Assembly: GCF_036711975.1 (NCBI RefSeq)
Contig: NC_091972.1
Span: 12,963,001-13,027,000 of the forward strand
Reading direction: 5' to 3'
DNA length: 64,000 nt
Source: Onthophagus taurus
Lineage: Eukaryota; Arthropoda; Insecta; Coleoptera; Scarabaeidae
A program made the translations under genes and the position numbers. The notes beneath the pieces are model-generated. The model was not told where the DNA came from. It was given only the letters and a program-made list of their open reading frames with translations, and ran no database searches. Shown one piece after another: positions 30,201 through 41,839 of the stretch. Positions within the stretch are counted from its first letter, which is position 1, and every line of letters begins with the position of its first letter.

Positions 30201-32714
30201 GGAGACCACGAAAACGATGGGAAGATGCACGCGGTGTTCTGGGTGTTTGAGTTTGGAGGAGAGCGGCAGGAAAGCCCAGTTTGGGCTGTAGCGCCATATG
30301 AAGAAGATACCAGATGTGATTGACACATCAAAAAAGATTTGACTCTAAACAAAGAAGCAATACATAAATTGTCATCAGACCCTCACCCCATACTACTGTG
30401 AATTGAAACAACAATTCAAAAAGACGGTGAGGAGTCACCAATGAGAATTATTACATTCTGGCTATGTATGTATGTATGTTACGGGGAGTGCGTATACTAT
30501 ACGCGGCACCTAGGCCCCAACGGGCCCCTTGTACATCCTCCTCTAAGAGGTCTGAGATGTTAAACGCGAGGTTAACTCGAATTCTGGCTGATTCCGCTTC
30601 CTAACCGACCCCCCTCACCGGGCGTGCTATGGCACAGGCCCAGTGCGGGTTCGCCCCTGTCAGGTGCCGCTCAACGATGCCACTCACTCGCTGGCCCCTC
30701 CGTACCAAGGTGGAGCAAAGCTGCTCATCAACCTTGGCCCGGGTACGCTCTCACGAGGTGTGTGCTTCATGAGCGCTAACGCGCGTTCAGCCATGTGTTC
30801 AAACCCCTTACACACATGGGTGATAACGACAACCAGAGGTGTACGACTGTTTGCCGGGACCGACGGCTTAACGTCCCCTCCGAAGGACGGGTGGGCGGCT
30901 TGGTGAATATGTTTAAACCGGGGCTCGAACCCATATTCTGGCTAATATTTGCTGAACACCTGATTGATTAGGGATGCATTCTGAAGGCTTTAAGGGGTGT
31001 AATGAAAGTTATGTAATACAAAAGTCAATTTGGACACCATAATCTTAGCCCCTTCAGTTTAAATTTAACAAGAGATGGTGAAAGTGGCCTTAAATTCTAC
31101 GAAATTGTTAGAAATTCCTGAATAATAATAATGCTTAGAAATGGAAAAGCAGCAAAATCATGAGTATCCTTAGAAATCCTTAGAAAAAGCTGCATGAACA
31201 TTCTTGAATCTTTTTGAAATCGGTAAAAATCTGGTACTAATCTTTTGGATTACTTAGATAAATAATTCAGTTTGGACGTTTTTGAATTTCTTTAGAAATC
31301 CTTAGAAATACTTAGAAATCCACAAATATCCATATATTTTATATATATATTCTGTGAAAATCCTTTGAAAATCATAAAAATCTTCTTGAATATATAGGAA
31401 CTATTGAGGAGTGCCAGAAATCCCTAGATATACTGGGCAATCAATAGAAATTTCTTTGAATATTATGGAAACCTAAAATTATATGAAAAACATTGCCTAA
31501 AAGTTTTTTTAGTAAACTTTAGAAACTTCAGGGTGTCATTAAAGGATTTACCAAAACTCTGAAGTTAATTAAATATTTCTAGAAATGTTTTAAAATTTTC
31601 TAAAATCATTCCCATTTTTAATTTTTAAATCTGACTGAGATCTTTGGCTAATTTCACACCCGTTATTCAACGTGGTAAATAATATATTAATTTCTTGTAA
31701 TGACATGTATTTAAATGTATAAAACTTAAAAATAAATTCGAAGGTTTATTTATTAACTAATAAAATTTATTTTAAACAGGAAGAAATAAAGAAAATCCTG
31801 ACGTACGTGAAGTACTTTAAACCGGAGGATCGCAAGAAGCTGTCGGTAATGATGTTCCTCTGGATTTCGAATGGTAGTCTGCCATTCAGTTCCGTTCTAA
31901 CCCTGAACAATTCGCATCTGGTCAAGGACCATCTCGCACTCGATTTCCTAATCGACATATTTAAATGGTGGCGTCAAGAGCGAGGCGTCATGTCGCTTCA
32001 TTCGTCCATCAAAAAGTCGAACATCGAGTCTCATTTGATGACGTTCGTGCCCGACAGCAAACAGTCGCAGGCCTATTTCCGCTCGGCTTTCGAAGAGAAT
32101 GGTCTCGACGAAATTCTCAAACTTTATAACGATCAGCATCAGCTTCAGGCCAAGAAGGAACTTCAAATTCTCCTCAACGATGGCCTTACCGAAGGCAAAC
32201 CCCTACGCGATATTGTCATTGAATTGAAAGAATACGCGGTTAAAGAAGCTATTCAAGAACACGAAACAGTTTGTATTATATGGACGACTGTTATGGGTCT
32301 ACCTGAATGGAATAAAAAAGAAGTAAATGAGTATAAAATATAAATAAGTTAAAAATATAAAATAAAAATTTTCTTTTTGTCTATTAGGAATTGGTAACTG
32401 ACCAAGCTGTTCGTCATTTGAAACTGTACACAGCATTGTTTTCGGCGTTTGCGCAAAATGCGCGTTCCGAACTGAGTTTGTTGTTGAAGGTACAAGAATA
32501 TTGCTACTCGAACATGACGTTTATGAAGGCCTTCCAGAAGATCATTATGTTGTTCTATAAAACAGATGTGATCTCTGAACAGGTGATCCTCAAATGGTAT
32601 AAACAGGACTTTAACGTTAAAGGGAAAATGATGTTTGTGGATCAGATGAAGAAGTTTATTGACTGGTTGCAGAACGCGGAGGAGGAAAGTGATTCTGATA
32701 GGAGCAGCGACTAG
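27255..32714 (+). CDS. kra: BZW / eIF5-mimic protein (5MP; Drosophila krasavietz)
   Basis: BZW/5MP proteins mimic the eIF5 C-terminal domain, bind eIF2 and eIF3, and tune start-codon choice and non-AUG initiation. Five coding exons: 27255-27315, 28034-28210, 28343-28500, 31780-32322 and 32388-32714. All phases agree and give 421 residues (human BZW1 and BZW2 have 419). Family marks are [51 protein letters not shown] and FFKPED-like [13 protein letters not shown]. The W2 domain follows (about residues 250-410), with [20 protein letters not shown] and ILKWYKQDF. The tail is acidic ([11 protein letters not shown]). A non-coding exon lies upstream. Intron 3 of the coding part is 3.3 kb and carries transposon remnants. 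Base composition of the two last exons is clearly GC-richer than the surroundings, as expected for a highly expressed gene. Confidence 0.95.
27540..27860. repeat. interspersed repeat with CTAGACCTAGAACTAGAAA units
   Basis: Inside the first coding intron of BZW, the words CCTAGACCTAGAACTAGAAA, GGTCTAGTGTTAGTTCCAG, AACACTAGACCTAGAACC and AACACTGAACCTAGAACTAG occur in both orientations at about 27580, 27658, 27720 and 27790. They are followed twice by GTTTAGCCAT. This looks like a small inverted-repeat family, related to the one at 609-733. Confidence 0.65.
29780..30440 (+). mobile_element. decayed LINE in the long BZW intron
   Basis: The plus-strand translation includes [16 protein letters not shown] (the RT ADD catalytic box) near 29810-29860. 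Further on, around 30190-30230, it has GRPRKRWED, the conserved C-terminal motif of many insect LINEs. Frame breaks are frequent. The 70-90-codon open frames on either strand here are shadows. Confidence 0.65.
30465..30934 (-). mobile_element. GC-rich retroelement insertion with TACA-type tail and 10-bp target duplication
   Basis: ATTCTGGCTA occurs at 30455-30464 and again at 30935-30944, bracketing 470 bp of unusually GC-rich DNA. On the minus strand the insert starts with TATGGGTTCGAGCCCCGG and ends in repeated TACA units (plus strand TGTATGTATGTATG), a retroelement tail. The start holds a good match to an RNA polymerase III B box (GGTTCGAGCCC), but no A box lies upstream inside the insert. 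It may be a 5'-truncated tRNA-derived SINE or the 3' end of a LINE. It lies within or next to the decayed LINE. Confidence 0.75.
31115..31470. repeat. degenerate CTTAGAAATCC tandem repeat
   Basis: Many diverged copies of TTAGAAATC, CTTAGAAATA and TTGAAAATC stand in loose tandem between about 31115 and 31470, in the long BZW intron. No coding sense. Confidence 0.6.
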
Positions 32715-33570
32715 GTAGGGATATTTTGTTTTTACTTAATTGATTTATTTATGAAAATGATTACAGGTTAAATACAATCCAGCATTGGAACCAGTGCCAC
32801 CACATTGGAAAACAAAAAGTTCACAATACCATTTTTTCCCATGTAATTATCATATTGTATAAATAATTCTGGTGCCTTACTCGGTGTGTGGCATGATTAT
32901 AATTAAAAAAAGTAATAAAAAATGTGGAAAAAAGATAAAAATAGGAACGACCGGGGAATTGTATCAACCTCAGAAAAATTATTGGAAGTATTAGTAGTGC
33001 ATTGGAAAAAATGTTATTTGTACAGACGTCTCGCCAATATTGTCAAAATAACTCAATGTTATATATAAATGATTTATTGTCAATTTTTTTAATATACAAA
33101 GATGAAATTTTACCGTGTTTCTGTACATTTTGAATGAGTTTCCGTTGCGACTCAGTTTTCCGTTTCGTTTTCATTTTGTTTCTATTTTATGTTCTAAATT
33201 TTGTTCTTTGTAACTTTCGTTTATTAGATGATGTGCAAATTTATTTCTACCATCAGTTTAAATAGCTCGTATTAGGTTAATTAGTCGAAATAATTTAAAG
33301 ATTACAGCAGGCAGCGTCGCTGCCCATTAATGATGTGTTTAGGTAATGCTCAAATCAACAATTGGAACGTAATTATTTAACTAAGAGACTTCGAAATGGT
33401 ACAGACTGCAAAATAGAGCGAGCCTGTTTTTTTTAATGCTCTGTTATTGTCCCACAAATGTTATTGTGCGGACAATCGAGCATGATAGTAGAGAAGTTTA
33501 ATTTTTACCATTTTGTTGTAGCATACTATTTTATTTAATAATAAATTTTGTAACTGTATTTTAGTTTATG
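32715..33570 (+). other. BZW 3' untranslated region
   Basis: DNA after the BZW stop codon has no other gene. AATAATAAA near 33537 is a plausible polyadenylation signal, which would give a 3' UTR of about 840 bases. Confidence 0.45.
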
Positions 33571-33879
33571 AGTTTTATTTTTGTTGTGATTTGTTTATTT
33601 TTTTTATAACCACAAATATGAACTTATTACTTTTTTTAGGGGTAAGTAGAAATAATGTAGATCTATTAATTTATTTATTGATATTTGTTTTATCTAGGTA
33701 TTTTATACAGTATTAAATGAACGTCATCTAGTAGTAGATAGCGGAATTCCATCAACGACAGCAAATATTAATTTTGAGTGAGGATGAGATTGGATTGAGA
33801 TGGGACGAAAAATAAAGTCGAAATTGATTTGGAAATGAATGAGTTGTTGTTAATTCTTCAGCCACATTATTAAACCTGC

Positions 33880-35070
33880 TTCATTGAAGAAAAGCGCTTG
33901 AAAAACATTTCAATTAAAGAAATCTAAATATCATTGTCGAAGTGGATCAGTCGGCGTAAGTAGTTTCATAAAATAAACCTAAATTTTTAATAATCGAAGT
34001 AGATACTAAAAGAAGAAACTTTTATTTCAATTACATTTTTTCGTTTATACCGATTAGGAGCTTTCAAGTTCTTCACATTACATCTTGGTTGAAACATCTT
34101 GAATAGAACGCGAAAGCGAACGCAAAAAAAGGGAAGTAGCTGTAAAGGGGGCAGGGCGGTAAATCCGTAAGGGCCTATTGCTTAGATCGCTTGATTGAAG
34201 GATTGCCGAGCGCACAATGGACGCTATTACGAGCACATTAGCGCTCCTTTGAGCGTTTGCAGCCTAATAGCGGTGTAAATGGGTTCCGGTCGATCTCAAC
34301 AATCAGCGTGATTCAATTTTTAGCTCCGCTAAGTACCCCTGTCGCGCCCTCGAACCTTAGCAATCCGCTCATGGTTCCGCTTCAAAGCGATTTGAATCTT
34401 TTCTATTGGTGAACGTCGCGACGCCAACGACGCCGTCTTTTCTCGCGAAAAGATTGTTGATGATGCTTTTACCTCAAACGTCGTAAATTCATTTTCGTCA
34501 CGACACAATAAAATTCGTTCTTCGGATGAAATAAAATATTTAAGTGTATTGGTTTTAGTTTGAAAATATTGATTAGGTTAGTCTTAAAGTTTGTGGGTGG
34601 TATTTGGTCTTTGTGGAGAGTTTAGGCCGAGGTCGTAGACCAGAGGGTTACTGCTGAATAAACGACGCGAAATGATGTACAGATAATTAATACGTTAACC
34701 CGGGACAAAGGGGGTTTTGGAGCTAGGCACCTATCAAGAGCAGCCAGTTAGCGGTTTATACAGGTTAATCAATTTCAGTTTTTGGTTAGTTAGGGGCGCA
34801 TAAAGGGGCCTCCTCGTAGCAGACGCAGGACGACGGGCGTCGTCGTTGTCGCTCGCTGCATGATAATAGGTAATGAGCGGGCTATTAGCGCGTCAGATGT
34901 CTATGACGGCTCCTGTGGCGCCACAGACCTCCCTTAAACCGACAATATCATCGTAATTATGTCGCGAATACTCCACGACGTAACGTCTACACGTTTACCC
35001 TGTTGCCGCTGGTATAAAGCACCACCGATTGCATCTCGCACACGTCACTCCCTCTCCACCGATATATATG
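33880..35070. promoter_or_regulatory. candidate regulatory island (GC-richer, non-coding)
   Basis: Non-coding DNA that is clearly richer in G+C and CpG than its surroundings, with no repeat structure. Dense blocks lie at about 34140-34450 and 34670-35060. They contain CACAATGG, AACAATCAG and GACAATATC (Sox-like words) and CTAATAGCG, GGTTAATC, GTAATTATG (homeodomain-like words). Such islands in AT-rich insect DNA upstream of developmental genes are often conserved enhancers; the next gene downstream is homeobrain. Function is inference. Confidence 0.4.
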
Positions 35071-35464
35071 TATGTGTGTGTTCCCGAAGGAAATAGGTAT
35101 TCAACATGGTAAACTGCAAGCGAGACCTTGCTTTATTACTTACCTCATCGTCAAAATTGCACGAATTTCAGGGAATAAACTGGTTATTACTTTGACGACG
35201 GGTCTCGAGGGGTTGTAGATTGCGGTTTACTATGTTTATAGCAAAAACGTTTTCTTGTTTACTTACTTCTGATTATTATAATACTAAGCATACGATGTGT
35301 GACATACATGATGTGTTTATATATCTACGTATGTATCTATAAAACTATATAGCTATATTATATAGTTTTAGGGTTATTAAATTATAATATAAAACTGATC
35401 CGAGTTCTTAGCTTATGATTGCATATTTGAGGTGAATAACAAATTTCAGGGCAATCACATTAAA

Positions 35465-36360
35465 AAAAGTTGCAGGCATTTCTTATAATTAGTCCCACGC
35501 GATGGATTCAACGACAAGATTCCATTGTTGCAATGAAAGAGCTGTTAGAGTCCGTAGTTTCTGTTCTACAAGACATATCAACTTGGAAAGATCGGGAATC
35601 ATCATCTGGGGCAACATTGTTGAAAAATTCTTCCGTATTTATGTTGTCTCTTTTAGTTATGGAAGTCGTTTTTACATACACACTACCCTTGTCAAAATTA
35701 CTTCAAAGACATTTACTTGCAGAAAAGTGCATAGAAGAACCAAAAAATCTGCGAAACAGTGTTGACACATCTTTTAACAATATATTTTTGGAAGGAAACG
35801 AGTTGATGTGGAATATATTTGGAGAACAATTGAAAAGACCAAGACATGTGCTTAGACAAAGAAATATAGCAAATTTTGAACCAGAAGAATATTACAAAAT
35901 ATCAGTTTTCAAGCAATTCTTAGATAATATCATAATGCAATTAGATGAGAGATTTATTGCATACAAAGATATCTTAGTAACTTTTGGATGTTTAGTTCCA
36001 TCACTAGAAAAAATTTGAAAATTTAGGACAACTATTAAAATTTGAACAGCTAGTAAAATTTTATAAATATTAAACTTTGGTACAAAAAATTTTACAATAG
36101 TTTACCAGAAGAATTTCCCAATTTTCCTTTAAATGCATTATCACTTTATGATCCGATTATCTTTCTTCCTCATATTCTCTGCCAGTAAGCAGAGATATTC
36201 CAGAGAGAACATTTTCAACTCTAAAATTAGGAGGACAGATTAAATGGAATGACGCTATTGTATATTTATCCTTCAATAACAACTACGCGCGAGGAAGTGT
36301 TGGATGAACTTCAAAAGAAAAGAAGAAACCTAGATTTTATTTTGTAGATGTATCAGTAAA
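35465..36360 (+). mobile_element. hAT-type DNA transposon relic (ZMYM/P52rIPK-like transposase)
   Basis: The plus-strand frame 35470-36018 reads SPTRWIQRQDSIVAMKELLE, TLPLSKLLQRHLL, LRQRNIANFEPEEYYKISVF and FLDNIIMQLDERFIAYKDIL. This matches the late RNase-H-like part of hAT transposases with a DUF4371 region. Downstream, after stops and frame changes, RERTFSTLKL near 36200 corresponds to the hAT dimerisation motif (ERxFSxLKxIK). The N-terminal half, including the first catalytic Asp region, is absent, and no terminal repeats were found. Confidence 0.8.
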
Positions 36361-37870
36361 AATATGTAGGTACTTATGCGTTTGATATGGCAACAAAAGT
36401 ATGTTAAGTTTTCGGTATAATATGGCAATTACAATATGATTTGTAGTTACACAGCTTAAAAAGGTAACTGATTGTTATATTTAGCATAATTGATGAAATA
36501 AAAATGAATGTAAGAATTATCTAATGATGTTACCACCAATTATAAAACTAACATCATATTAATTTCGATAATTTCTGAACCGCACACCACATCCATCTTA
36601 TTACAAGCTCATGGTTTACAATAACTCAATTTTTTTCTAAGTTAGATTATAGTTTTTGGACGGTATAATATTTGCAGACAACCACAGTCATAGACAACCA
36701 GATTTTCAATTAGGATCAACCATTATATTTCAATATGCAGATATTCTTTGCTCTCTAAGATCGATATATTGGACATGATAATCTAATTAACTTCATATTT
36801 TTCGTTCATTATTATAGCACAAATTAAAAAATGTAGCATTGAAAAGCCTGCCCAATAATTGATGACTGCAGTAGCGAATGTGGGCAAAATGTCGTGTTTT
36901 TTATGTCGGGTGAATATCGTGGAGCCAAGCCAAGCCAAGCCAAGCCAACCCAAGAGGAAGGACTACCAAAAAATGTGATCTTCTAACGGATCTGTATAAA
37001 TTGGCAGTGAAGCTGCACGCAACGACATTCTTCCTTCGATTCTGGAACAAAAAGGTTATGTTGTACTATACTTAGTATGTTTTCAAGAATTTCTGAAAAC
37101 ACTACTTGAATACTATTATACTACAATAATAATAATAATAACATTTTGTTCATCATTTCAGTACTGGTATCAGCCATTTTGGTATTATTCGTAACTGTTC
37201 CTAGCTTTGACGCTGTCTTGAGGAAGCATGGACTTTCATTTTAATTAAATCTAAACAGATAATCCAAAAGATTGTGTGTGATAGTGATTGTGTTATCATT
37301 GACTTTTGTACGAAGTACTGATTCGAACATTTCTTCTTTCTTTTATATCCGTTCCAGATTTTGCAAGTTTGTAAATGTTGTTTGGTCGGTTGTTTTTTAA
37401 ATAAGCCAAGGATTTGATAAATCTTTTGCACCCATAAACAGTAAGCCCATTCTTTGTGGGTACTGTGTTTTTTCACTTAAAATTTGTGAGGTTTATCACT
37501 TTTAGTTTATTGTATACAGCCTGATTCAGAGTACGCGCTTTATTTTTTTTTAGCCACACTATTGGTACTACTTTGATAATATTTGGCAGTAATATGTTTT
37601 AGGACATTCTCTACACGCTGGTGCTATCATATTTTCAATTCGACGAATTATTTCAAAATGACATATACTTCGTTACCCTGAGAAATTTATCTTTCAAGAA
37701 AAGCCTTAGATGCATTTGGTATCGATTGTTCTTGATTGGTTACATAACGATAAGCATTAGTAATCAATCTAAGAAATTTGTTTTAACTATGTTGGATGAT
37801 CAATTGATTGGATGGCTTAGTACAACCTCACAAATGTTTTCTGTAAATCCAGATAGGCTAAATTATAGGC
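36361..37870. other. intergenic DNA, unclassified remnants
   Basis: A (CAAGC)n microsatellite sits at about 36924-36951. The minus-strand frame at 37201-37476 is Lys/Gln-rich and unrecognised; it may belong to an old transposon. No gene could be supported. Confidence 0.35.
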
Positions 37871-37879
37871 TGATCGCTA

Positions 37880-38150
37880 TAAGTGTCTTCGATTGCAGAT
37901 CAAGTTACTTCTACTTTTGAGTCTAATCTGCTTAGCTTTTTGTCTAACATGAAGCTTTTAGTTCTGATTGCCATCAAGGTGGAGACCGAGATATTTTCTT
38001 GATTCTGCTTCCTTCAAGAGACACACTTAGGTTAGTTTTGTTTACTAAGGTCAACCCCCTGATTGCAATGGGGCTCACTTCATGTTCTAACTTCTCTTTT
38101 TCTGTAGGGTTTCGAATTTATTCTTCAGCCTGAACCTCAAGATCATCAGG
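37880..38150 (-). mobile_element. Jockey-type LINE fragment
   Basis: The minus-strand translation of about 38060-37930 reads EAESRKYLGLHLDGNQN, then KLHVRQKAKQIRLKSRS. It matches the KYLGLHLDxxLNWKxHVxQKxKQ segment behind the RT domain of Jockey LINEs. One in-frame stop is visible inside. A hammerhead-like hairpin word lies at 38109-38128 just upstream. Confidence 0.65.
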
Positions 38151-38980
38151 TTTTCTAGCTTTACTCTGTACTTGTTCCAACCAGTACATTTGGGTTACTT
38201 TTCAGCATTTTTAACTTTTTAGCAGCTCCAATACCTTATTATTAAATAGAACGCACTGTGTGGAACTTTGGAGTCTCTTCCAATGAACCTCGGGCCTAAC
38301 TTTACAAACAAATCGTTGTATTGTTGTTGCGTGATTTTATGACTTGGTAGAACTTTACAGCATGAAACCCGTTTATTGTTGCGTTTGCACCCCATAAATA
38401 CGTTACTGCTTAAAAGTATTTTCCCACTTTTTTGTTTCTTCCTACATTATTTGGAACTTCTCTGAACAGTTGTAACACCTTCAAAATCTCATCTTTCATG
38501 TTAAACTTACATTACTCTTACGCACTAACGAAATAGAACATTCTGCAACCACAAAATGTGTGGTAGCTTAATATTAAGTATAACTTCCTAACTCACTAGA
38601 CCACTGACTAACTATTGTTGTTGATAACTAACAAAAGATGTGTGTCACGTGACTAATATAAGGGGTTCTGATTGTAAAAACCTTAAACAGATACCTATCA
38701 GAATGCATGTAATTATTATAGATTGTTTGTATAAATTCATTTGATTTATTAATGAATTTTCTAGTATATTACAGTGTATAGATTGATGATCCCATAGTTC
38801 ATAAACTGTATATAGTAGTTTTAAATATTTAAATTAAACAATATCAAATTATTACTTAATAAATTTAAATATGTACCTTAATAATCTATTGATTCGAAAT
38901 TTCAAAATTTCAAGTATGAAATTCATTTATAAGTACACGTTACACAAGTCGTAAATGAAGTTACAATAATTATAAGCGCT
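38150..38980. other. intergenic DNA, nothing firm
   Basis: The minus strand at about 38500-38330 gives a charged, stop-containing stretch (FREVPNNVGRNKKVGKYF) that may be an old transposase, but no family could be named. No gene is seen. Confidence 0.3.
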
Positions 38981-38984
38981 AATT

Positions 38985-39420
38985 CATGGCCGAAAGGCAG
39001 CGGTACCTGTGATTTTCAGCCAATGGGAACCAACGGTGATCCCCATCGAGAGCCAGCAAACAATAGCAACTTTGAACAATACGAACGTTGGGCGAACAAC
39101 GAAAGGGAGGGCTGGTCCGGACGTTCGCGGGGCACGAGGATCGCGTCGCGAACTGAGCGCCACGCCGCCACCGCTCGGAACGCTGAACGACATCAAAGTA
39201 GCGAGTTCGATTCAGTCTGTAACACAATTATTAATAATTTCTCTGAAATTATTAAATCAGTCTCTATAGGTACTGCCCATTGTCGGAGTTATCACGGGCC
39301 CGTGTTGGCCCTAATTGCATTCCTGGCCGAAGCGTGATCCCGAAATCATCAAAACGGCCTTGTGATTCGACTGAAAGCTTTCAATGACAATATCAAACGA
39401 AGAAACGCAAAGTTGAATCG
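38985..39420. promoter_or_regulatory. candidate regulatory island
   Basis: A sharply bounded GC-richer segment in AT-rich DNA. It is open on several frames of both strands, but with no family features, so the open frames reflect composition. It contains AACAATAGC, GAACAATACG, CCCATTGTCGG (Sox-like) and TTAATAATTTC, CTAATTGC (homeodomain-like). Candidate enhancer of the downstream homeobox gene; function is inference. Confidence 0.35.
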
Positions 39421-39599
39421 AATCAGGTGTTTTTTTTTTATTGCACGAAATTTAATATCAATATTAATAACACCACTTTGTAGTCGCATCTAAAACACTA
39501 TTACAGTTGTATAATTAATTAATTTTTGGTCAAATCTGTATTTGATATAATATGTAAAGGAAATGCGTGATTACGATATCTAACATTAACAAGAGGACT

Positions 39600-39860
39600 T
39601 GAAGTCTGTACAAAGATTGAGGGGGGAGATGTAGAAGTGCAGTGGTAAAAAGAGTGATTGCTGGGGAAATGGTTCGGAATAGCTCACAGGAAGGAAACGA
39701 CGTTGGATCGTCGAAGGGCCGTCTTTGTTGTCACCATTACGGCCACTAAATATCGTTGATAATCGACTAATTGCGCGGCTCCACGTATCGCATCCTCAAT
39801 TACCGAGCAGTGTAGACGCGCAATTACGCTCTTTAAGAGGCTACTTTACCATACAGCTCG
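39600..39860. promoter_or_regulatory. candidate regulatory island
   Basis: A second GC-richer non-coding block with GACTAATTGCGCGG, CTCAATTACCG, GCAATTACGC and TTTGTTGTC. Repeated TAATTG/CAATTA words suggest homeodomain binding. Not a repeat and not coding as far as can be seen. Confidence 0.35.
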
Positions 39861-40429
39861 GCAAATTACAAAAAACATACATTATTTATGAAAATATTTG
39901 GATGAAATTTTGTACATAGCTTCTTCTAACAATTCTACATAACGCATGGTGAAAATTTTTAAAGTTTTCCAAAAAAAGGGGTTTTTTTCCTCAATATTAT
40001 ACAATTTGGTCGTTCTTTTTTAGCTTGCATGATAGTATACTTGAAAATAGTAATATTTTTCAAATCAATTTTTTCAAAATTTTTAGTTATAAAGGAATAG
40101 TTTGTAATTTGCTAAAATTGCAAAAAGGTAGCGTAAAAATGAATATTTTCCGTCAAGATTCCCACGAAGTATTACCACCGCGTTAGTCCCGCCTCTTGCC
40201 GACTGAGCGGCGCTTACATCGACTCTCTTCATCGAAGCTCCTTGTTTTATCTATTACTTTTTAATGTGGTAGAGAAAATAATCATTTCCAAAAGTACGTT
40301 TTGAACTTTATTTTCCGTGATTTTCTACTAATGATTGTGTAATTTAACAAAATTTTTGAATTTATAGTCAATAGTTGTTATTTTATTGTGTACTATAGTG
40401 TTAGTTTAATTTAGTTTGTAAAGTTTTTA

Positions 40430-41830
40430 TAAACAATGGGTAAGTATGTTCATCTAAAAAACTACCCCTTAGCATTTAAAGATATTCTCGAAAAAGGAGT
40501 AATAGACGGTAATAATTTACGATATAAATTTTTATACAATCTAAAATTTCATATTTTATAGTCCGAGATTCAATTGAAAAATGTATTCATTCAGAAAGGT
40601 AAGTTAAATTTTATTAATTTTATTGTATAAACTGTGGCACACATAAAAAGGACTTATTTAAAAAGAATAAACCATCACAGTAAAAATTAAAACGATACAT
40701 TATTTGAAGCGATACCATAAGATAAATAATACAAATGATGCAGAACCAAATACTGATGGTGGAGAATAATTCATTCAACTGCAACAAAACTCGCATTAAA
40801 TTTATTAATGAGTCAAAAGCAGGGCTTAGCAGCTCATTTCTTTTATGTTTTATGTGCGGGATAAAAAAGAAGCTTACACTGAAGAAAGCAAGGAGTCTAT
40901 TGAGATAAACTCTGCTGTTGTTTCTGTTATCTGTCGGTACCGGATATACACAGGCTGAAGAATTATTGTTATGTGTTTGTTATTTATGTTAACAAAAACA
41001 TTCCAAAAATATCAAGAAACCGCAAGTGACATGGCATAGCAGTTTATGAAGAACGCAGGTAAAGAAGAATTAATTTAGTTACAGCTTCAGGAAAAGTAAA
41101 TAAAGACTGAATAAAGACTGTAAACGCTAAACGCTCGAACAACATCAATTACGATGCATCATCCGGAGTGGTACTGCTATAAAATAATTGTATACAATAA
41201 AATAAAATACTCGTGTATACAGAGTAATTCAGGTAGGTAGCGAAAGCCGATCAGGGTAATGATAGCAATTCGGTTATAATTTATGAGTGACATTTCACAC
41301 GAAGAATATAAAAGAAAGAAGAATTTATTGGAAACTTGCAAGATGGATGCATTAACAGAAATAAAATACAAATTCTTACCAGAAGCTAAAGTACCAATCA
41401 GATATGGATCCAAGAAAGGTATCTGTGCCTAACTGCATCGAGATTTGGTGATGTATGTAGGATGAGAAATGACACGTCTTGCTTAAATAAAGTTAAATCA
41501 ATCTTGTACTCGAAATTTGCTAGAAATAATAACACTAAACATGGCCAAGCCTATGAATGGCTTGCATTAAAAAAATTTGAAAGTAAATATAACTTGCCAG
41601 CAAACTCTTCAGCTCTATTCATCCGTAGGATGTATGGATTCTTAGTTGCAAGTCCAAATGAAACAATAAAAAACGAAAATGCCATCTTCGAGGTGAAGTG
41701 TCCAGCGAATTTCAAGAGCTTACATCTATTCAACGATGGCAAATTAAAATTTTCTAAAGATTTTTCTAGTCAGGGCTGTTTTATTTATTACACTATTAGC
41801 CATATTTTGTATACTTCAATCATTATTTAA
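40430..41830 (+). pseudogene. fossil gene of a YqaJ-type (lambda-exonuclease-like) nuclease, probably from a mobile or virus-like element
   Basis: Plus-strand fragments resemble the YqaJ/lambda-exonuclease nuclease family found in phages, large DNA viruses and some animal mobile elements. The clearest parts are the segment around KFARNNNTKHGQAYEWLALK and the catalytic-type block IFEVKCP near 41690-41710. Earlier fragments lie near 40430-40600 and 41280-41420. The gene is broken, with several breaks. No terminal repeats were found, so the element type stays open. Confidence 0.5.
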
Positions 41831-41839
41831 TATTATTAT

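Noticed and set aside
30643-30906. 87-codon plus-strand frame as a gene
   Set aside because: It lies wholly within a retroelement insertion bounded by target duplications and is antisense to it; open because of high GC.
35502-35765. Arg/Ser-rich 87-codon frame
   Set aside because: Shadow frame of the hAT transposase relic.
38979-39337. Four overlapping open frames on both strands as protein genes
   Set aside because: All are open by composition; none shows a family motif, and they contradict one another. Better read as a regulatory island.
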